Positions 53,313 through 63,110 of a stretch of 64,000 nucleotides of DNA are shown piece by piece. How positions within the stretch are numbered: the stretch's first letter is position 1; each line of letters begins with the position of its first letter. The notes beneath the pieces were generated by a model. The model did no database searches. It was not told where the DNA came from and was given only the letters and a program-made list of their open reading frames with translations. The position numbers and the translations under genes are program-made. Location: assembly GCA_965222825.1 (NCBI GenBank), contig OZ244964.1:496001-560000 (forward strand), in the 5' to 3' direction. This DNA comes from G965207335 sp965222825 (GTDB lineage Bacteria > Pseudomonadota > Gammaproteobacteria > PS1 > Pseudothioglobaceae).

Positions 53313-55409
53313 TTAAGAATTAAATTTCTCTATTACTTTATCAGCAATATTTTGTGGTGAATTAGAGTATTTTAAAAATTCCATTGAATAACTTGCCCTG
53401 CCTTGAGACATTGAGCGAATATCAGTTGCATAACCAAACATTTCTGATAATGGAACTTCTGCTTTAATACTCTTGCCATTTGGCAAATCATCCATACTTT
53501 GAATAACGCCACGACGACGATTTAAGTCGCCCATTACATCGCCCATATTGATTTCTGGTGTTGATACTTCTACTTTCATAATTGGCTCTAATAAAACTGG
53601 CACTGCTTTTTTAACACCCTCTTGTAAACATTTACTGGCTGCAATTTTAAATGCTATCTCACTAGAATCAACATCGTGATACGAGCCATCATAAACTGTT
53701 ACTTTCATATCAACTAATGGAAAACCAGCAATTACCCCATTTTGCATTTGCTCTTGTATGCCTTTATTAACAGCGGGTATATATTCTTTTGGAATGACCC
53801 CACCTTTAATTTTATCCACAAATTCGTAGCCAGTTCCAGACTCTTGTGGCTCAATACGCAGATAAACATGGCCATATTGTCCTCTACCACCTGATTGCTT
53901 AGCAAATTTATGCTCGTGTTCAATAGTTTTAGTAATAGATTCTCTATAAGCAACTTGAGGTGTGCCAATATTACATTCAACATCAAACTCTCGTTTCATT
54001 CTTTCAATAATAATATCTAAATGCAACTCCCCCATACCTGATATTATTGTTTGTCCTGATTCTTTATCAGAACTTACTATAAATGAAGGGTCTTCTTGTG
54101 CTAATTTACCTAGGGCAATACTCATTTTTTCTTGGTCTATCTTAGACCTAGGCTCAACTGCAATTGATATCACAGGCTCTGGAAATTCCATTTTTTCTAA
54201 GATAACTTTGTTTTGTATATCACAAAGTGTATCTCCTGTTGTTATGCCTTTTAAACCAATAGCAGCAGCAATATCGCCAGTATAAACTTCTTTTATTTCT
54301 TCACGATTATTGGAGTGCATCTTTACCATACGACCAATACGGTCTTTTTTATCTCTGGTTGAATTATAAACAAAATTTCCGGCTTTTAGAGTGCCAGAAT
54401 AAACACGGAAAAAAGTTAGATTACCTACAAATGGGTCAGTTGCAATTTTAAATGCCAGTGCTGAAAATGGCTCTTTGTCATCTGCTTTAAGAACGACCTC
54501 AGTATCATCTTCTGCCACACCTTTTATTACTGATACATCTAATGGTGATGGCATATATGTAATAATTGCATCTAATATTGATTGCACACCTTTATTTTTA
54601 AAAGCAGAGCCACAAAACATAGGCACAATTTCATTAGCAACGGTTTGTATGCGAATACCCTTTTTAATGTCTTCTGTTGATAAATTATCGTTTTCTATAT
54701 ATTTATCCATTAATTCCTCAGAAGCCTCTGCTGCTAATTCAATTATTTTTTCACGATATTTATTAGCCAAATCAACTAAATTATCAGGAATATCTTTGGT
54801 CTCATAAGTGATACCTTGGTCTTTTTCATTCCAATAAATAGCCTTCATAAGAATTAAATCAACTACTCCCTTAAACGATTCTTCTGCACCAATAGCTAAC
54901 TGCATTGGCACAGGATTAGCTCCTAATAAATTCTTAACCTTAGCAACAACGGCTAAAAAATCAGCACCTTGACGGTCCATCTTATTGACAAAACCTATTC
55001 TTGGCACTTGGTATTTATCTGCTTGACGCCATACTGTTTCTGATTGTGGTTCAACCCCTCCTACTGCACAAAATACTGCAACTGCACCGTCTAAAACTTT
55101 TAATGAACGCTCTACTTCAATAGTAAAATCAACATGTCCTGGGGTATCAATAATGTTAATATTGTGCTCATCAAACTGATTATCCATACCTCTCCAATGA
55201 CAAGTAGTAGCCGCTGAGGTAATAGTAATGCCTCGCTCTTGCTCTTGCTCCATCCAGTCCATTGTTGCACCACCATCATGCACTTCTCCTATTTTGTGTG
55301 TGCGTCCTGTATATAACAATATTCTTTCTGTTGTAGTGGTTTTACCAGCATCAATATGTGCCATAATGCCAATATTACGATAACGACTTAGTGGGGTTTT
55401 TCTTGCCAT
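53313..55409 (-). CDS. fusA: Elongation factor G
   Basis: 698 residues. AHIDAGKTTTTERILLYTG, DTPGHVDFTIEVERSL and NKMDRQGADF are its G-domain motifs; domains II-V follow with SGMGELHLDIIIERMKREF. It catalyses translocation. Order is normal, 19 bp before tuf. Confidence 0.99.
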   Translation of the reverse strand: MARKTPLSRYRNIGIMAHIDAGKTTTTERILLYTGRTHKIGEVHDGGATMDWMEQEQERGITITSAATTCHWRGMDNQFDEHNINIIDTPGHVDFTIEVERSLKVLDGAVAVFCAVGGVEPQSETVWRQADKYQVPRIGFVNKMDRQGADFLAVVAKVKNLLGANPVPMQLAIGAEESFKGVVDLILMKAIYWNEKDQGITYETKDIPDNLVDLANKYREKIIELAAEASEELMDKYIENDNLSTEDIKKGIRIQTVANEIVPMFCGSAFKNKGVQSILDAIITYMPSPLDVSVIKGVAEDDTEVVLKADDKEPFSALAFKIATDPFVGNLTFFRVYSGTLKAGNFVYNSTRDKKDRIGRMVKMHSNNREEIKEVYTGDIAAAIGLKGITTGDTLCDIQNKVILEKMEFPEPVISIAVEPRSKIDQEKMSIALGKLAQEDPSFIVSSDKESGQTIISGMGELHLDIIIERMKREFDVECNIGTPQVAYRESITKTIEHEHKFAKQSGGRGQYGHVYLRIEPQESGTGYEFVDKIKGGVIPKEYIPAVNKGIQEQMQNGVIAGFPLVDMKVTVYDGSYHDVDSSEIAFKIAASKCLQEGVKKAVPVLLEPIMKVEVSTPEINMGDVMGDLNRRRGVIQSMDDLPNGKSIKAEVPLSEMFGYATDIRSMSQGRASYSMEFLKYSNSPQNIADKVIEKFNS

Positions 55410-55436
55410 GAGATATTATTATTTGCAATTAATTCA

Positions 55437-55904
55437 TTACCAACGAAAATGTGCAAATGCTTTATTTGCCTCAGCCATTTTGTGTGTATCTTCTCGTTTC
55501 TTAATTGCTAAGCCACGATTAGCAATTGCATCTAATACCTCAGCAGCTAATCTTAATTGCATACCTTTTTCACTGCGTTTTCTTGCTGCTTCAATCATCC
55601 AACGCATAGCCAACCCTGTCTTTCTTTCAGTTCTAACTTCAATTGGAACCTGATAAGTAGAGCCACCCATTCTTCTTGATTTAATTTCAATTTTAGGTCT
55701 TATATTATCTAATGCCTTTTTAAATACTTCAACTGGTTTGGCATTACCCTTTTTCTCAATGGTATCTAAGGCACTATAAACAATTTTTTCTGCTACAGAT
55801 TTTTTACCGTTAAACATAAGAATATTAACAAACTTTGCTAATATTAAATCACCGTATTTTGGGTCTGGTAAAATAACTCTTTTTGGTGCTTGTCTTCTTC
55901 TCAT
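55437..55904 (-). CDS. rpsG: Ribosomal protein S7
   Basis: 155 residues. MRRRQAPKRVILPDPKYGDLILAKF and GGSTYQVPIEVRTERKTGLAMRWMIEAARKRSEKGM are S7, a primary 16S rRNA binder and repressor of the str operon. Confidence 0.98.
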   Translation of the reverse strand: MRRRQAPKRVILPDPKYGDLILAKFVNILMFNGKKSVAEKIVYSALDTIEKKGNAKPVEVFKKALDNIRPKIEIKSRRMGGSTYQVPIEVRTERKTGLAMRWMIEAARKRSEKGMQLRLAAEVLDAIANRGLAIKKREDTHKMAEANKAFAHFRW

Positions 55905-55930
55905 AGTTGTCCTTAAATTTGTTTTTAGGG

Positions 55931-56305
55931 TTATTTCTTAGGTTTTTTTGTGCCATATTTAGAACGACCTTGTGCCCTATTCTCAACGCCATTAGCATCT
56001 AGTGCACCTCTAACAGTATGATAACGAACACCGGGTAGGTCTTTTACTCTACCGCCTCTTATTAAAATAACAGAGTGCTCTTGTAATTTATGTCCTTCAC
56101 CGCCAATATAAGTTGTTACTTCTGCTGCATTTGTTAGCCTTACTCTGGCAACTTTTCTCAACGCTGAGTTAGGTTTTTTTGGTGTAGTTGTATAAACACG
56201 CGTGCAAACACCGCGTTTTTGTGGACATTTATCCAAAGCAGGAACATCACTTTTAACTATCTTGCGTTTACGAGGTTTACGAACTAATTGATTAATAGTA
56301 GCCAT
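55931..56305 (-). CDS. rpsL: Ribosomal protein S12
   Basis: 124 residues. MATINQLVRKPRKRK and TTPKKPNSALRKVARVRLTN, GEGHKLQEHSVILIRGGRVKDLPGVRYH, the decoding-site S12. The Lys residues where streptomycin resistance changes occur (TPKKPN and GRVKDLPG) are the wild-type ones. First gene of the str operon. Confidence 0.98.
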   Translation of the reverse strand: MATINQLVRKPRKRKIVKSDVPALDKCPQKRGVCTRVYTTTPKKPNSALRKVARVRLTNAAEVTTYIGGEGHKLQEHSVILIRGGRVKDLPGVRYHTVRGALDANGVENRAQGRSKYGTKKPKK

Positions 56306-56356
56306 AGTATTTGTATAAAACTTTAAAATCTAAATTACTTGTAAAAAAAGTGAAGG

Positions 56357-56386
56357 ATTATACTGTATTGTTATGTTTTGTGTCAA
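56357..56386 (-). promoter_or_regulatory. Promoter of the str operon
   Basis: On the minus strand TTGACA (56381-56386) and TATAAT (56357-56362), both perfect, are separated by 18 bp, 50 bp upstream of rpsL. Rest of the gap 56306-56679 contains the carB terminator and A+T-rich sequence without a gene. Confidence 0.8.
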
Positions 56387-56591
56387 TAAATAAATTAATA
56401 TTTTTACTAAAAAAATAACATTATTCTTGTATCTTAGTTTTTTATTGTAACAAAGAATTTAACTACTAAAATAGCATAAATGTGGTTAATAATAGTTAAG
56501 CACTTATTTTTACTAAAATTATTTTTAAATTTTAGGAATTATAGAGGTCATTATATGCAAGCTGGATTAAAAATATTCCCGCAAGAATAAC

Positions 56592-56617
56592 AAAAAACCC
56601 TAGCTACTCCGCTAAGG
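56592..56617 (-). terminator. Rho-independent terminator of carB
   Basis: Read on the minus strand, stem CCTTAGC pairs with GCTAGGG across a 6-base loop (GGAGTA) and is followed by TTTTTT. It lies 63 bp past the carB stop codon. Confidence 0.7.
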
Positions 56618-56679
56618 CTTAGTGTCAAACGCGAATCCGCAATCCTTAGTAAGTATTTTTTATATGGCTTAATTAAAAA

Positions 56680-59600
56680 CTAATATAGTGCTTGTAAACT
56701 TTTAACCACAAACTTATCTTTTACCATTAATGAGTTTAGTATTGCAAATGCTGATGCTACAGTAGTAGTAAAAGGCACTTTGTGGATTAAAGCCTGACAA
56801 CGAATAGCAGTAGAGTCTTCAACACCTTGGGCGTCTTCTGTGCTATTTATAATAAAATCAATGTTATCATTTTTAATCATATCTACTATATGAGGCGAGC
56901 CTTCTGATACTTTATTTACTTGCCAACACTTAATTTTTGCTTCTTGTAGTATAGCGTGGTTTGTGCGAGTTGCTACTAATTTATACCCTAGTGATATTAG
57001 TTTTAGTGCTAGGGTTACTAAATGCTCTCTATCTATCTTGCGTAAACTAATAAAAGCTCTACCAGTTGTAGGTACATCAATGCCAGATGCTAATTGTGCT
57101 TTACTAAACGCACTAGCAAAATCTTTACCAATACCCATAACTTCGCCTGTTGATTTCATTTCTGGACCTAAAATAGGGTCGGTGCCTAAGAATTTATTAA
57201 ATGGTAGCACTGCTTCTTTAACGCTAAAGTATTTTGGAATAATTTCTTTGGTGTATTTTTGCTGGATTAGTGTTTTACCAACCATACATAAAGCACCTAT
57301 TTTTGCTAGTGATACTCCAATAGCCTTAGATACAAATGGCACTGTTCTTGATGCTCTTGGGTTTACTTCAATTATATAAATTTCACCGTCTTGGTATGCC
57401 ATTTGAGTATTAACTAAACCAATTACATTTAACTCTTTTATCATTTTAACTAATTGGCTTTTCATAGTATTTATTACCTCATCTGGTAAAGAATAAGGTG
57501 GTAAAGAGCAAGCAGAGTCTCCAGAGTGAATGCCAGCTTGTTCTATATGTTGCATAACTCCACCTATAACAATTTCTTTACCATCAGATACTGCATCAAT
57601 ATCAACCTCTATAGCATGGTCTAAATAAGAGTCCAGTAGTATTGGTGATTCATTAGATATTTCTGCAGCAGTGTGTATATAATTAACTAAGCTTTGCATA
57701 TCATATACAACTTCCATAGCCCTACCTCCTAAGACATAAGACGGTCTAACAATTAGCGGAAAACCTAAACCAGATGCAATATCTAGTGCTTGTTCTGTGC
57801 TTCGAGCAGTAGCATTTATTGGTTGTTTTAAGCCTAGTTTTTTTATCATTTGAGAAAATAACTCTCTATCTTCTGATAAATCAATAGAATTAGGACTGGT
57901 GCCAATAATATTAGCACCATATTCTTCTAGGGCTTTGGCTATTTTTAGTGGTGTTTGTCCACCGTAGTGGACTATTACGCCATAGGGTTTTTCTATATCT
58001 ATTATTGCAGTAACATTTTCTAGCGTTAATGGCTCAAAATATAATCTATCAGAGACATCATAATCAGTAGATACTGTTTCTGGGTTACAATTTACTAATA
58101 TGGTTTCAAAACCAGCATCTCTTAATGCAATTGAAGCGTGGACACAGCAATAATCAAATTCTATCCCTTGTCCTATTCTATTTGGTCCACCACCTAAAAT
58201 CATAATTTTTTTATTATTACTAGGATTAGCTTCACACTCTTGTTGATAAGTAGAGTATAAATATGCTGTTTCGGTAGCAAATTCGCCAGCACAACTATCA
58301 ACTCTTTTAAATACTGGGGCAACATCTAAGGCATTTCTTCTAGCTTTAACTGCTTGTTCTTTACAATTAAGTAGCACTGCTATTCTAGCATCAGAAAAGC
58401 CATTTTCTTTTAGTTCTATAAGCTCATATTTGTCTAAATTGCTAATATTTTTACCCAATAATGTATTTTCAATGCTAATTAAATTATATATTTGATGTAA
58501 AAACCACGGGTCAATTTTAGATAGTTCAAAAACCTCATCAATACTAAAGCCACACCTAAATGCATCTGCTAAATAAAACATTCTATCAGCACCAGCACTT
58601 ATTAACTCTTTTCTAATTATTTTATGGCTATCATCAGAGTTTATATCAAGCATAGAGTCAAAGCCGTCTTTATTTACCTCTAAACCTCGAATTGCTTTTT
58701 GTATTGATTCACTAAATGTGCTACCAATTGCCATTACCTCACCTACTGATTTCATTTGCGTAGTTAGCCTAGTATCTGCTTTTGGAAATTTTTCAAAGGC
58801 AAATCTTGGTATTTTAGTAACAACATAATCGATACTAGGCTCAAAAGATGCTGGTGTTTGAGCCTTAGTAATATCGTTTTTTAACTCATCTAGGGTATAG
58901 CCAACAGCAAGTTTAGCAGCTATTTTTGCAATAGGAAACCCTGTTGCCTTAGATGCCAGTGCAGAAGAGCGAGATACTCTAGGGTTCATTTCTATAACTA
59001 CTAATTTACCGTTTTTGGGATTTATAGCAAATTGCACATTAGAGCCACCAGTATCAACCCCTATTTCTCTTAATACTGCAAAAGAAGCATTACGCATAAT
59101 CTGGTATTCTTTATCGGTTAAGGTCTGTGCTGGGGCAACTGTTATTGAGTCCCCAGTATGAATACCCATAGGGTCGAGGTTTTCAATAGAGCAGACAATA
59201 ATACAATTATCTTTATTATCTCTAACCACCTCCATTTCAAACTCTTTCCAGCCTAAAATCGACTCTTCAATCAACAACTCATTAACAGGCGATAAATCTA
59301 GTCCACGAGCACAAATTTCTAAAAATTCTTCTTTATTAAAAGCAATACCACCACCGCTACCACCCATAGTAAAAGACGGTCTAATAACCGTTGGAAAACC
59401 TAGTTCTTGTTGGATTTTTAAAGCATCTTCTATGTTGTGGGCAATAGTAGATTTTGGCATATCTAGGCCTATTTTTGCCATAGCTTTGGCAAATAACTCT
59501 CTATCTTCTGCCTTGTCTATTGCTTCTTTATTTGCACCTATCATTTCAACACTGTATTTATCTAATACCCCGTATTTGTGCAAGTCTAGCGCACAATTTA

Positions 59601-59886
59601 GTGCAGTTTGTCCACCCATAGTTGCTAATATAGCATCTGGTCTTTCAATATTGATAATTTGCTCTATTGTTTGCCACTCTATTGGCTCTATATAAACAGC
59701 ATCAGCCATAGATGGGTCAGTCATAATAGTAGCTGGATTAGAGTTTATTAAAATAATCCTGTAACCCTCTTCTTGTAAAGATTTACAAGCTTGGGTGCCA
59801 GAATAATCAAATTCGCAAGCTTGACCTATGATTATAGGACCTGCACCTATTACTAATATACTTTTTATATCATTTCTTTTGGGCAT
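56680..59886 (-). CDS. carB: Carbamoyl-phosphate synthase large subunit
   Basis: 1068 residues. Two ATP-grasp halves are visible, each with the biotin-carboxylase-like motifs (GAGPIIIGQACEFDYSGTQACK and GGGPNRIGQGIEFDYC); the C-terminal MGS-like allosteric domain starts at about 935. It makes carbamoyl phosphate for arginine and pyrimidine synthesis with CarA. It is the third gene of carA-mlaA-carB, four bases after mlaA. Confidence 0.98.
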   Translation of the reverse strand: MPKRNDIKSILVIGAGPIIIGQACEFDYSGTQACKSLQEEGYRIILINSNPATIMTDPSMADAVYIEPIEWQTIEQIINIERPDAILATMGGQTALNCALDLHKYGVLDKYSVEMIGANKEAIDKAEDRELFAKAMAKIGLDMPKSTIAHNIEDALKIQQELGFPTVIRPSFTMGGSGGGIAFNKEEFLEICARGLDLSPVNELLIEESILGWKEFEMEVVRDNKDNCIIVCSIENLDPMGIHTGDSITVAPAQTLTDKEYQIMRNASFAVLREIGVDTGGSNVQFAINPKNGKLVVIEMNPRVSRSSALASKATGFPIAKIAAKLAVGYTLDELKNDITKAQTPASFEPSIDYVVTKIPRFAFEKFPKADTRLTTQMKSVGEVMAIGSTFSESIQKAIRGLEVNKDGFDSMLDINSDDSHKIIRKELISAGADRMFYLADAFRCGFSIDEVFELSKIDPWFLHQIYNLISIENTLLGKNISNLDKYELIELKENGFSDARIAVLLNCKEQAVKARRNALDVAPVFKRVDSCAGEFATETAYLYSTYQQECEANPSNNKKIMILGGGPNRIGQGIEFDYCCVHASIALRDAGFETILVNCNPETVSTDYDVSDRLYFEPLTLENVTAIIDIEKPYGVIVHYGGQTPLKIAKALEEYGANIIGTSPNSIDLSEDRELFSQMIKKLGLKQPINATARSTEQALDIASGLGFPLIVRPSYVLGGRAMEVVYDMQSLVNYIHTAAEISNESPILLDSYLDHAIEVDIDAVSDGKEIVIGGVMQHIEQAGIHSGDSACSLPPYSLPDEVINTMKSQLVKMIKELNVIGLVNTQMAYQDGEIYIIEVNPRASRTVPFVSKAIGVSLAKIGALCMVGKTLIQQKYTKEIIPKYFSVKEAVLPFNKFLGTDPILGPEMKSTGEVMGIGKDFASAFSKAQLASGIDVPTTGRAFISLRKIDREHLVTLALKLISLGYKLVATRTNHAILQEAKIKCWQVNKVSEGSPHIVDMIKNDNIDFIINSTEDAQGVEDSTAIRCQALIHKVPFTTTVASAFAILNSLMVKDKFVVKSLQALY

Positions 59887-59890
59887 CTAG

Positions 59891-60583
59891 TTAAAATTCT
59901 TTTACAATATTTGATACTTTGCCATCAGCTATGTCGTATTTTCTTTTTTGTAAATATGCCTCTCTGTATGTTATATAAGGATCATCAGTTTTATTTAATA
60001 CATTGGTAAGAGATAATAATTGTGCTCTTTTATCAATAGCACCAATAATATAAAGAACTGTTTTTGTATTATTGCTGTCTATTTTTTCTATTGTTATATT
60101 ATTAACAAGGTTTATATCAGATATTAAGCCAATACCATCACGAACTGTGCTAGGACCAATAAGTGGTAATACTAAATAAGGACCAGAACCAATACCCCAA
60201 GTAGCAAAGGTTTGCCCTAAGTCTTCTTTTTGTATTGGGCGTTCTTGTGCTTCTATTACTCCAAGTATGCCAAATGTAGTATTGATAATTATTCTAAAAA
60301 ATGAGTCTGCACTTGCCGGGATTTTCCCTTGTAATAGTTGGTTAAAAGCAGTATTTATATCTGTTATATTAGCAAAAAAATTACTAGCGCCTATTTGCAC
60401 ACCTTGGTGAACATTATCTTTATAAGAGCGTGCTATTGGTACAAAAATAGAATCAATACCAGTATTTAATTTAAATATACTTCTGTTAAAATTTTGCCAC
60501 GGATCTCTATCATTGGCATATAAATTATTAAAAGATATTACAAATACTAGCAACATAATTGTTTTAATTATTTTCTTATTCAT
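59891..60583 (-). CDS. mlaA: MlaA/VacJ-like phospholipid-transport protein lacking a lipobox
   Basis: 230 residues. DPWQNFNRSIFKLNTGIDSIFVPIARSY is the MlaA core start, followed by NFFANITDINTAFNQLLQGK, DLGQTFATWGIGSGPYLVLPLIGPSTVRDGIG. Normal MlaA is an outer-membrane lipoprotein with a Cys after the signal peptide; here the signal (about 1-24) ends NNLYAND with no Cys. It removes mislocalised phospholipids from the outer leaflet with MlaBCDEF, which are not in the window. Location between carA and carB, four bases from carB, is anomalous. Confidence 0.9.
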   Translation of the reverse strand: MNKKIIKTIMLLVFVISFNNLYANDRDPWQNFNRSIFKLNTGIDSIFVPIARSYKDNVHQGVQIGASNFFANITDINTAFNQLLQGKIPASADSFFRIIINTTFGILGVIEAQERPIQKEDLGQTFATWGIGSGPYLVLPLIGPSTVRDGIGLISDINLVNNITIEKIDSNNTKTVLYIIGAIDKRAQLLSLTNVLNKTDDPYITYREAYLQKRKYDIADGKVSNIVKEF

Positions 60584-60624
60584 ATCATTATCTCCTTATA
60601 GAGTCTCGCTAACCTTTAATTATT

Positions 60625-61764
60625 TTAAGGGTTGCTTAGAGCCTCCTTAAAATTATTAAACAAATATTGAACATCATGGGGACCAGGACTTGCTTCTGGG
60701 TGTCCTTGAAAACCAAAGGCTTTTTTATTAGTTATTTTTATGCCTTGGATAGAATTATCAAATAGAGAGCGGTGAGTTATTTCTATATTTGTACCAATAT
60801 TATTATCAGCAACGCTAAAACCATGATTTTGGCTGGTAATTAAAACTTTATTTGATTTTAACTCTTTAACGGGATGATTGGCTCCGTGATGGCCAAATTT
60901 CATTTTTTCTGTTTGACAATTATTAGCTAGTGCTAGTAATTGGTGACCAAGGCAAATACCAAATATTGGTATGTCTAATTTTAGTAGTTCTTTAATATTT
61001 TTTATAGCATAATTACAAGGCTTAGGATCTCCAGGACCATTAGATAAAAATACTCCATCAGGCTTGATAGTTAAAATATCTTCAACTGGAGTTTTAGCAG
61101 GAAATACTGTTAAATCACACCCTAAATCTACCAATAATCTTAAAATATTTATTTTCACACCATAGTCATAAACAGCAACATTAAATTTATTGCTAGGCTT
61201 ATTAAATTTATTAGTAAAAATATTGTAACTACCTTGTTGGAAGTTATATTTTTTCTTGGTTGATACTATCTGAGCCAAGTCACTATTTTCTAATCCTTGA
61301 AACTCTTTAGCCTTGTTTATAGCCATATGAATTGCACTATTGTCTATTTTATTGGCACTTAAAATACAACCCTTTAATGAGCCTTTAGTCCGTAGTATCC
61401 TAGTTAATGCTCTAGTATCAATATTGGTAATACCTATTATATTGTGGTGTAATAAAAAATCTTTTAATGGCGTATTAGCACGCCAATTACTATGATTATC
61501 TATCAAATTACGGATAATCAAACCCTTAGCAAATACCTTTTTGGCTTTGTTTTCATAATCTTTATCATTAACGCCAGTATTACCAATATGGGGATATGTT
61601 AGCGTTATTAATTGCTGTGCATAAGATGGATCACTAAGTATTTCTTGGTAGCCAGTAATTGCAGTATTAAATACTACTTCACCAACTGCTATACCATTTT
61701 TAGCGATATTATTACCATAAAATATATCTCCTGTTTCTAATGCTAATATTGCGTTTTTTGGCAC
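60625..61764 (-). CDS. carA: Carbamoyl-phosphate synthase small subunit
   Basis: 379 residues. The N-terminal CarA domain has FYGNNIAKNGIAVGEVVFNTAITGYQE; the class I amidotransferase nucleophile is Cys271 in FGICLGHQLL, with the C-terminal HPEASPGPHD. It supplies ammonia from glutamine to CarB. 41 bp separate it from mlaA. Confidence 0.98.
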   Translation of the reverse strand: MPKNAILALETGDIFYGNNIAKNGIAVGEVVFNTAITGYQEILSDPSYAQQLITLTYPHIGNTGVNDKDYENKAKKVFAKGLIIRNLIDNHSNWRANTPLKDFLLHHNIIGITNIDTRALTRILRTKGSLKGCILSANKIDNSAIHMAINKAKEFQGLENSDLAQIVSTKKKYNFQQGSYNIFTNKFNKPSNKFNVAVYDYGVKINILRLLVDLGCDLTVFPAKTPVEDILTIKPDGVFLSNGPGDPKPCNYAIKNIKELLKLDIPIFGICLGHQLLALANNCQTEKMKFGHHGANHPVKELKSNKVLITSQNHGFSVADNNIGTNIEITHRSLFDNSIQGIKITNKKAFGFQGHPEASPGPHDVQYLFNNFKEALSNP

Positions 61765-61926
61765 TATAAATAATCCCTAAAAATTAAAAAAAATACCATT
61801 AAATTTTATCATAATAAACTATTATAAATATGGTAATTTATACCGATAATATTTTTTATTTTTTTGACTAATGTTTTGTCTAATACAATAGCATACATAA
61901 ATTATTGGGTATAGTTTATAAGTTTA

Positions 61927-61955
61927 TTGATACTAGAGGTTATAAACGCTAAAAT
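61927..61955 (+). promoter_or_regulatory. Promoter of dusA
   Basis: TTGATA (61927-61932) and TAAAAT (61950-61955) separated by 17 bp. The start codon is 12 bp after the -10, so the 5' leader is about 5 bases, near leaderless. Divergent from carA. Confidence 0.5.
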
Positions 61956-61966
61956 AGTATTTTATT

Positions 61967-62944
61967 ATGCAGACTCTAAATACATACCCAATTAGTGTAG
62001 CACCAATGTTAAATTGGACTACTAGACATTGTCGTTATTTTTATCGCTTAATATCACCTAGTATTAAACTTTATAGCGAGATGATAACTACAAATGCTAT
62101 TTTAAATGGCGATAAAAACAGACTTTTAGGCTTTAATTATAAAGAATCGCCATTAATTTTACAACTAGGTGGTAGTGAGGTAAAAAAAATGGCAGAATGT
62201 GCTAAGATAGCCCAAGATTTTGGTTATGACGGAGTCAATATTAATGTTGGTTGCCCTAGTAATAGAGTACAACATGGATTTTTTGGTGCTTGTCTTATGA
62301 AGACACCAGAAATAGTAGCACAGTGTGTATCGGATATGAGTAGTGTTGTTAATATCCCTATTAGTGTTAAGTCTAGAATAGGAATTAATGATAATTATAG
62401 TTATTCACAACTATATAATTTTATCAAAATTATTGCTAGCTCAGGGTGTAGTGAGTTTATTATTCACGCTCGAAATGCTTGGCTATCAGGACTAAACCCT
62501 AAGCAAAATCGCAATATTCCAGCCCTTGATTATGATAAAGTATATAAAATAAAGTCTGATTTTAACAAGTTAAATATAATTATTAATGGCGGTATTAAAA
62601 CCATAAAAGATATTAATAAACATTTGCAATACACAAATGGAGTTATGCTAGGGCGAGAAGTATATAACAATCCTTATTTATTATCTGAAATAGAGGCAGA
62701 ATTTGACAACAATTTTGTGCAAAAATCACGCCTTGAGGTTTTAGCAGAATTGCTTGAATATATCAATATAGAAAAACAAAAAGGTGTGCCTATTAGGGCA
62801 ATTACTAGGCATATTTTAGGCTTATATTATGCTCAAAAACACTCTAAAAAATTCAAGCAAGGATTAAGTGGTAAAATTATTGAATTACAGAATTATTTAG
62901 ACAATATGCAACAGTATCAATATTTAAAAACCACTTGTAGTTAG
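61967..62944 (+). CDS. dusA: tRNA-dihydrouridine synthase A
   Basis: 325 residues. ISVAPMLNWTTRHCRYF, LQLGGSEV, NINVGCPSNRVQHGFFGACLM with the catalytic Cys109 and IIHARNAWLSGLNPKQNR are DusA. It reduces U20/U20a in the tRNA D-loop with FMN. It stands alone, divergent from carA. Confidence 0.95.
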   Translation: MQTLNTYPISVAPMLNWTTRHCRYFYRLISPSIKLYSEMITTNAILNGDKNRLLGFNYKESPLILQLGGSEVKKMAECAKIAQDFGYDGVNINVGCPSNRVQHGFFGACLMKTPEIVAQCVSDMSSVVNIPISVKSRIGINDNYSYSQLYNFIKIIASSGCSEFIIHARNAWLSGLNPKQNRNIPALDYDKVYKIKSDFNKLNIIINGGIKTIKDINKHLQYTNGVMLGREVYNNPYLLSEIEAEFDNNFVQKSRLEVLAELLEYINIEKQKGVPIRAITRHILGLYYAQKHSKKFKQGLSGKIIELQNYLDNMQQYQYLKTTCS

Positions 62945-63110
62945 ATGAGAGTTCAAGAAAATTTATATGCATAAGTATTACTTTGTAGCTCATATGTTTT
63001 TTATACTTTTTATTTTAAAACACAAGTAAAATAAACTATTATCTACAATGTTGGACTAGTGGTATAAATGAGTTTAAAAAGTAAAATATTATCTTATACA
63101 TTACTCAAAA

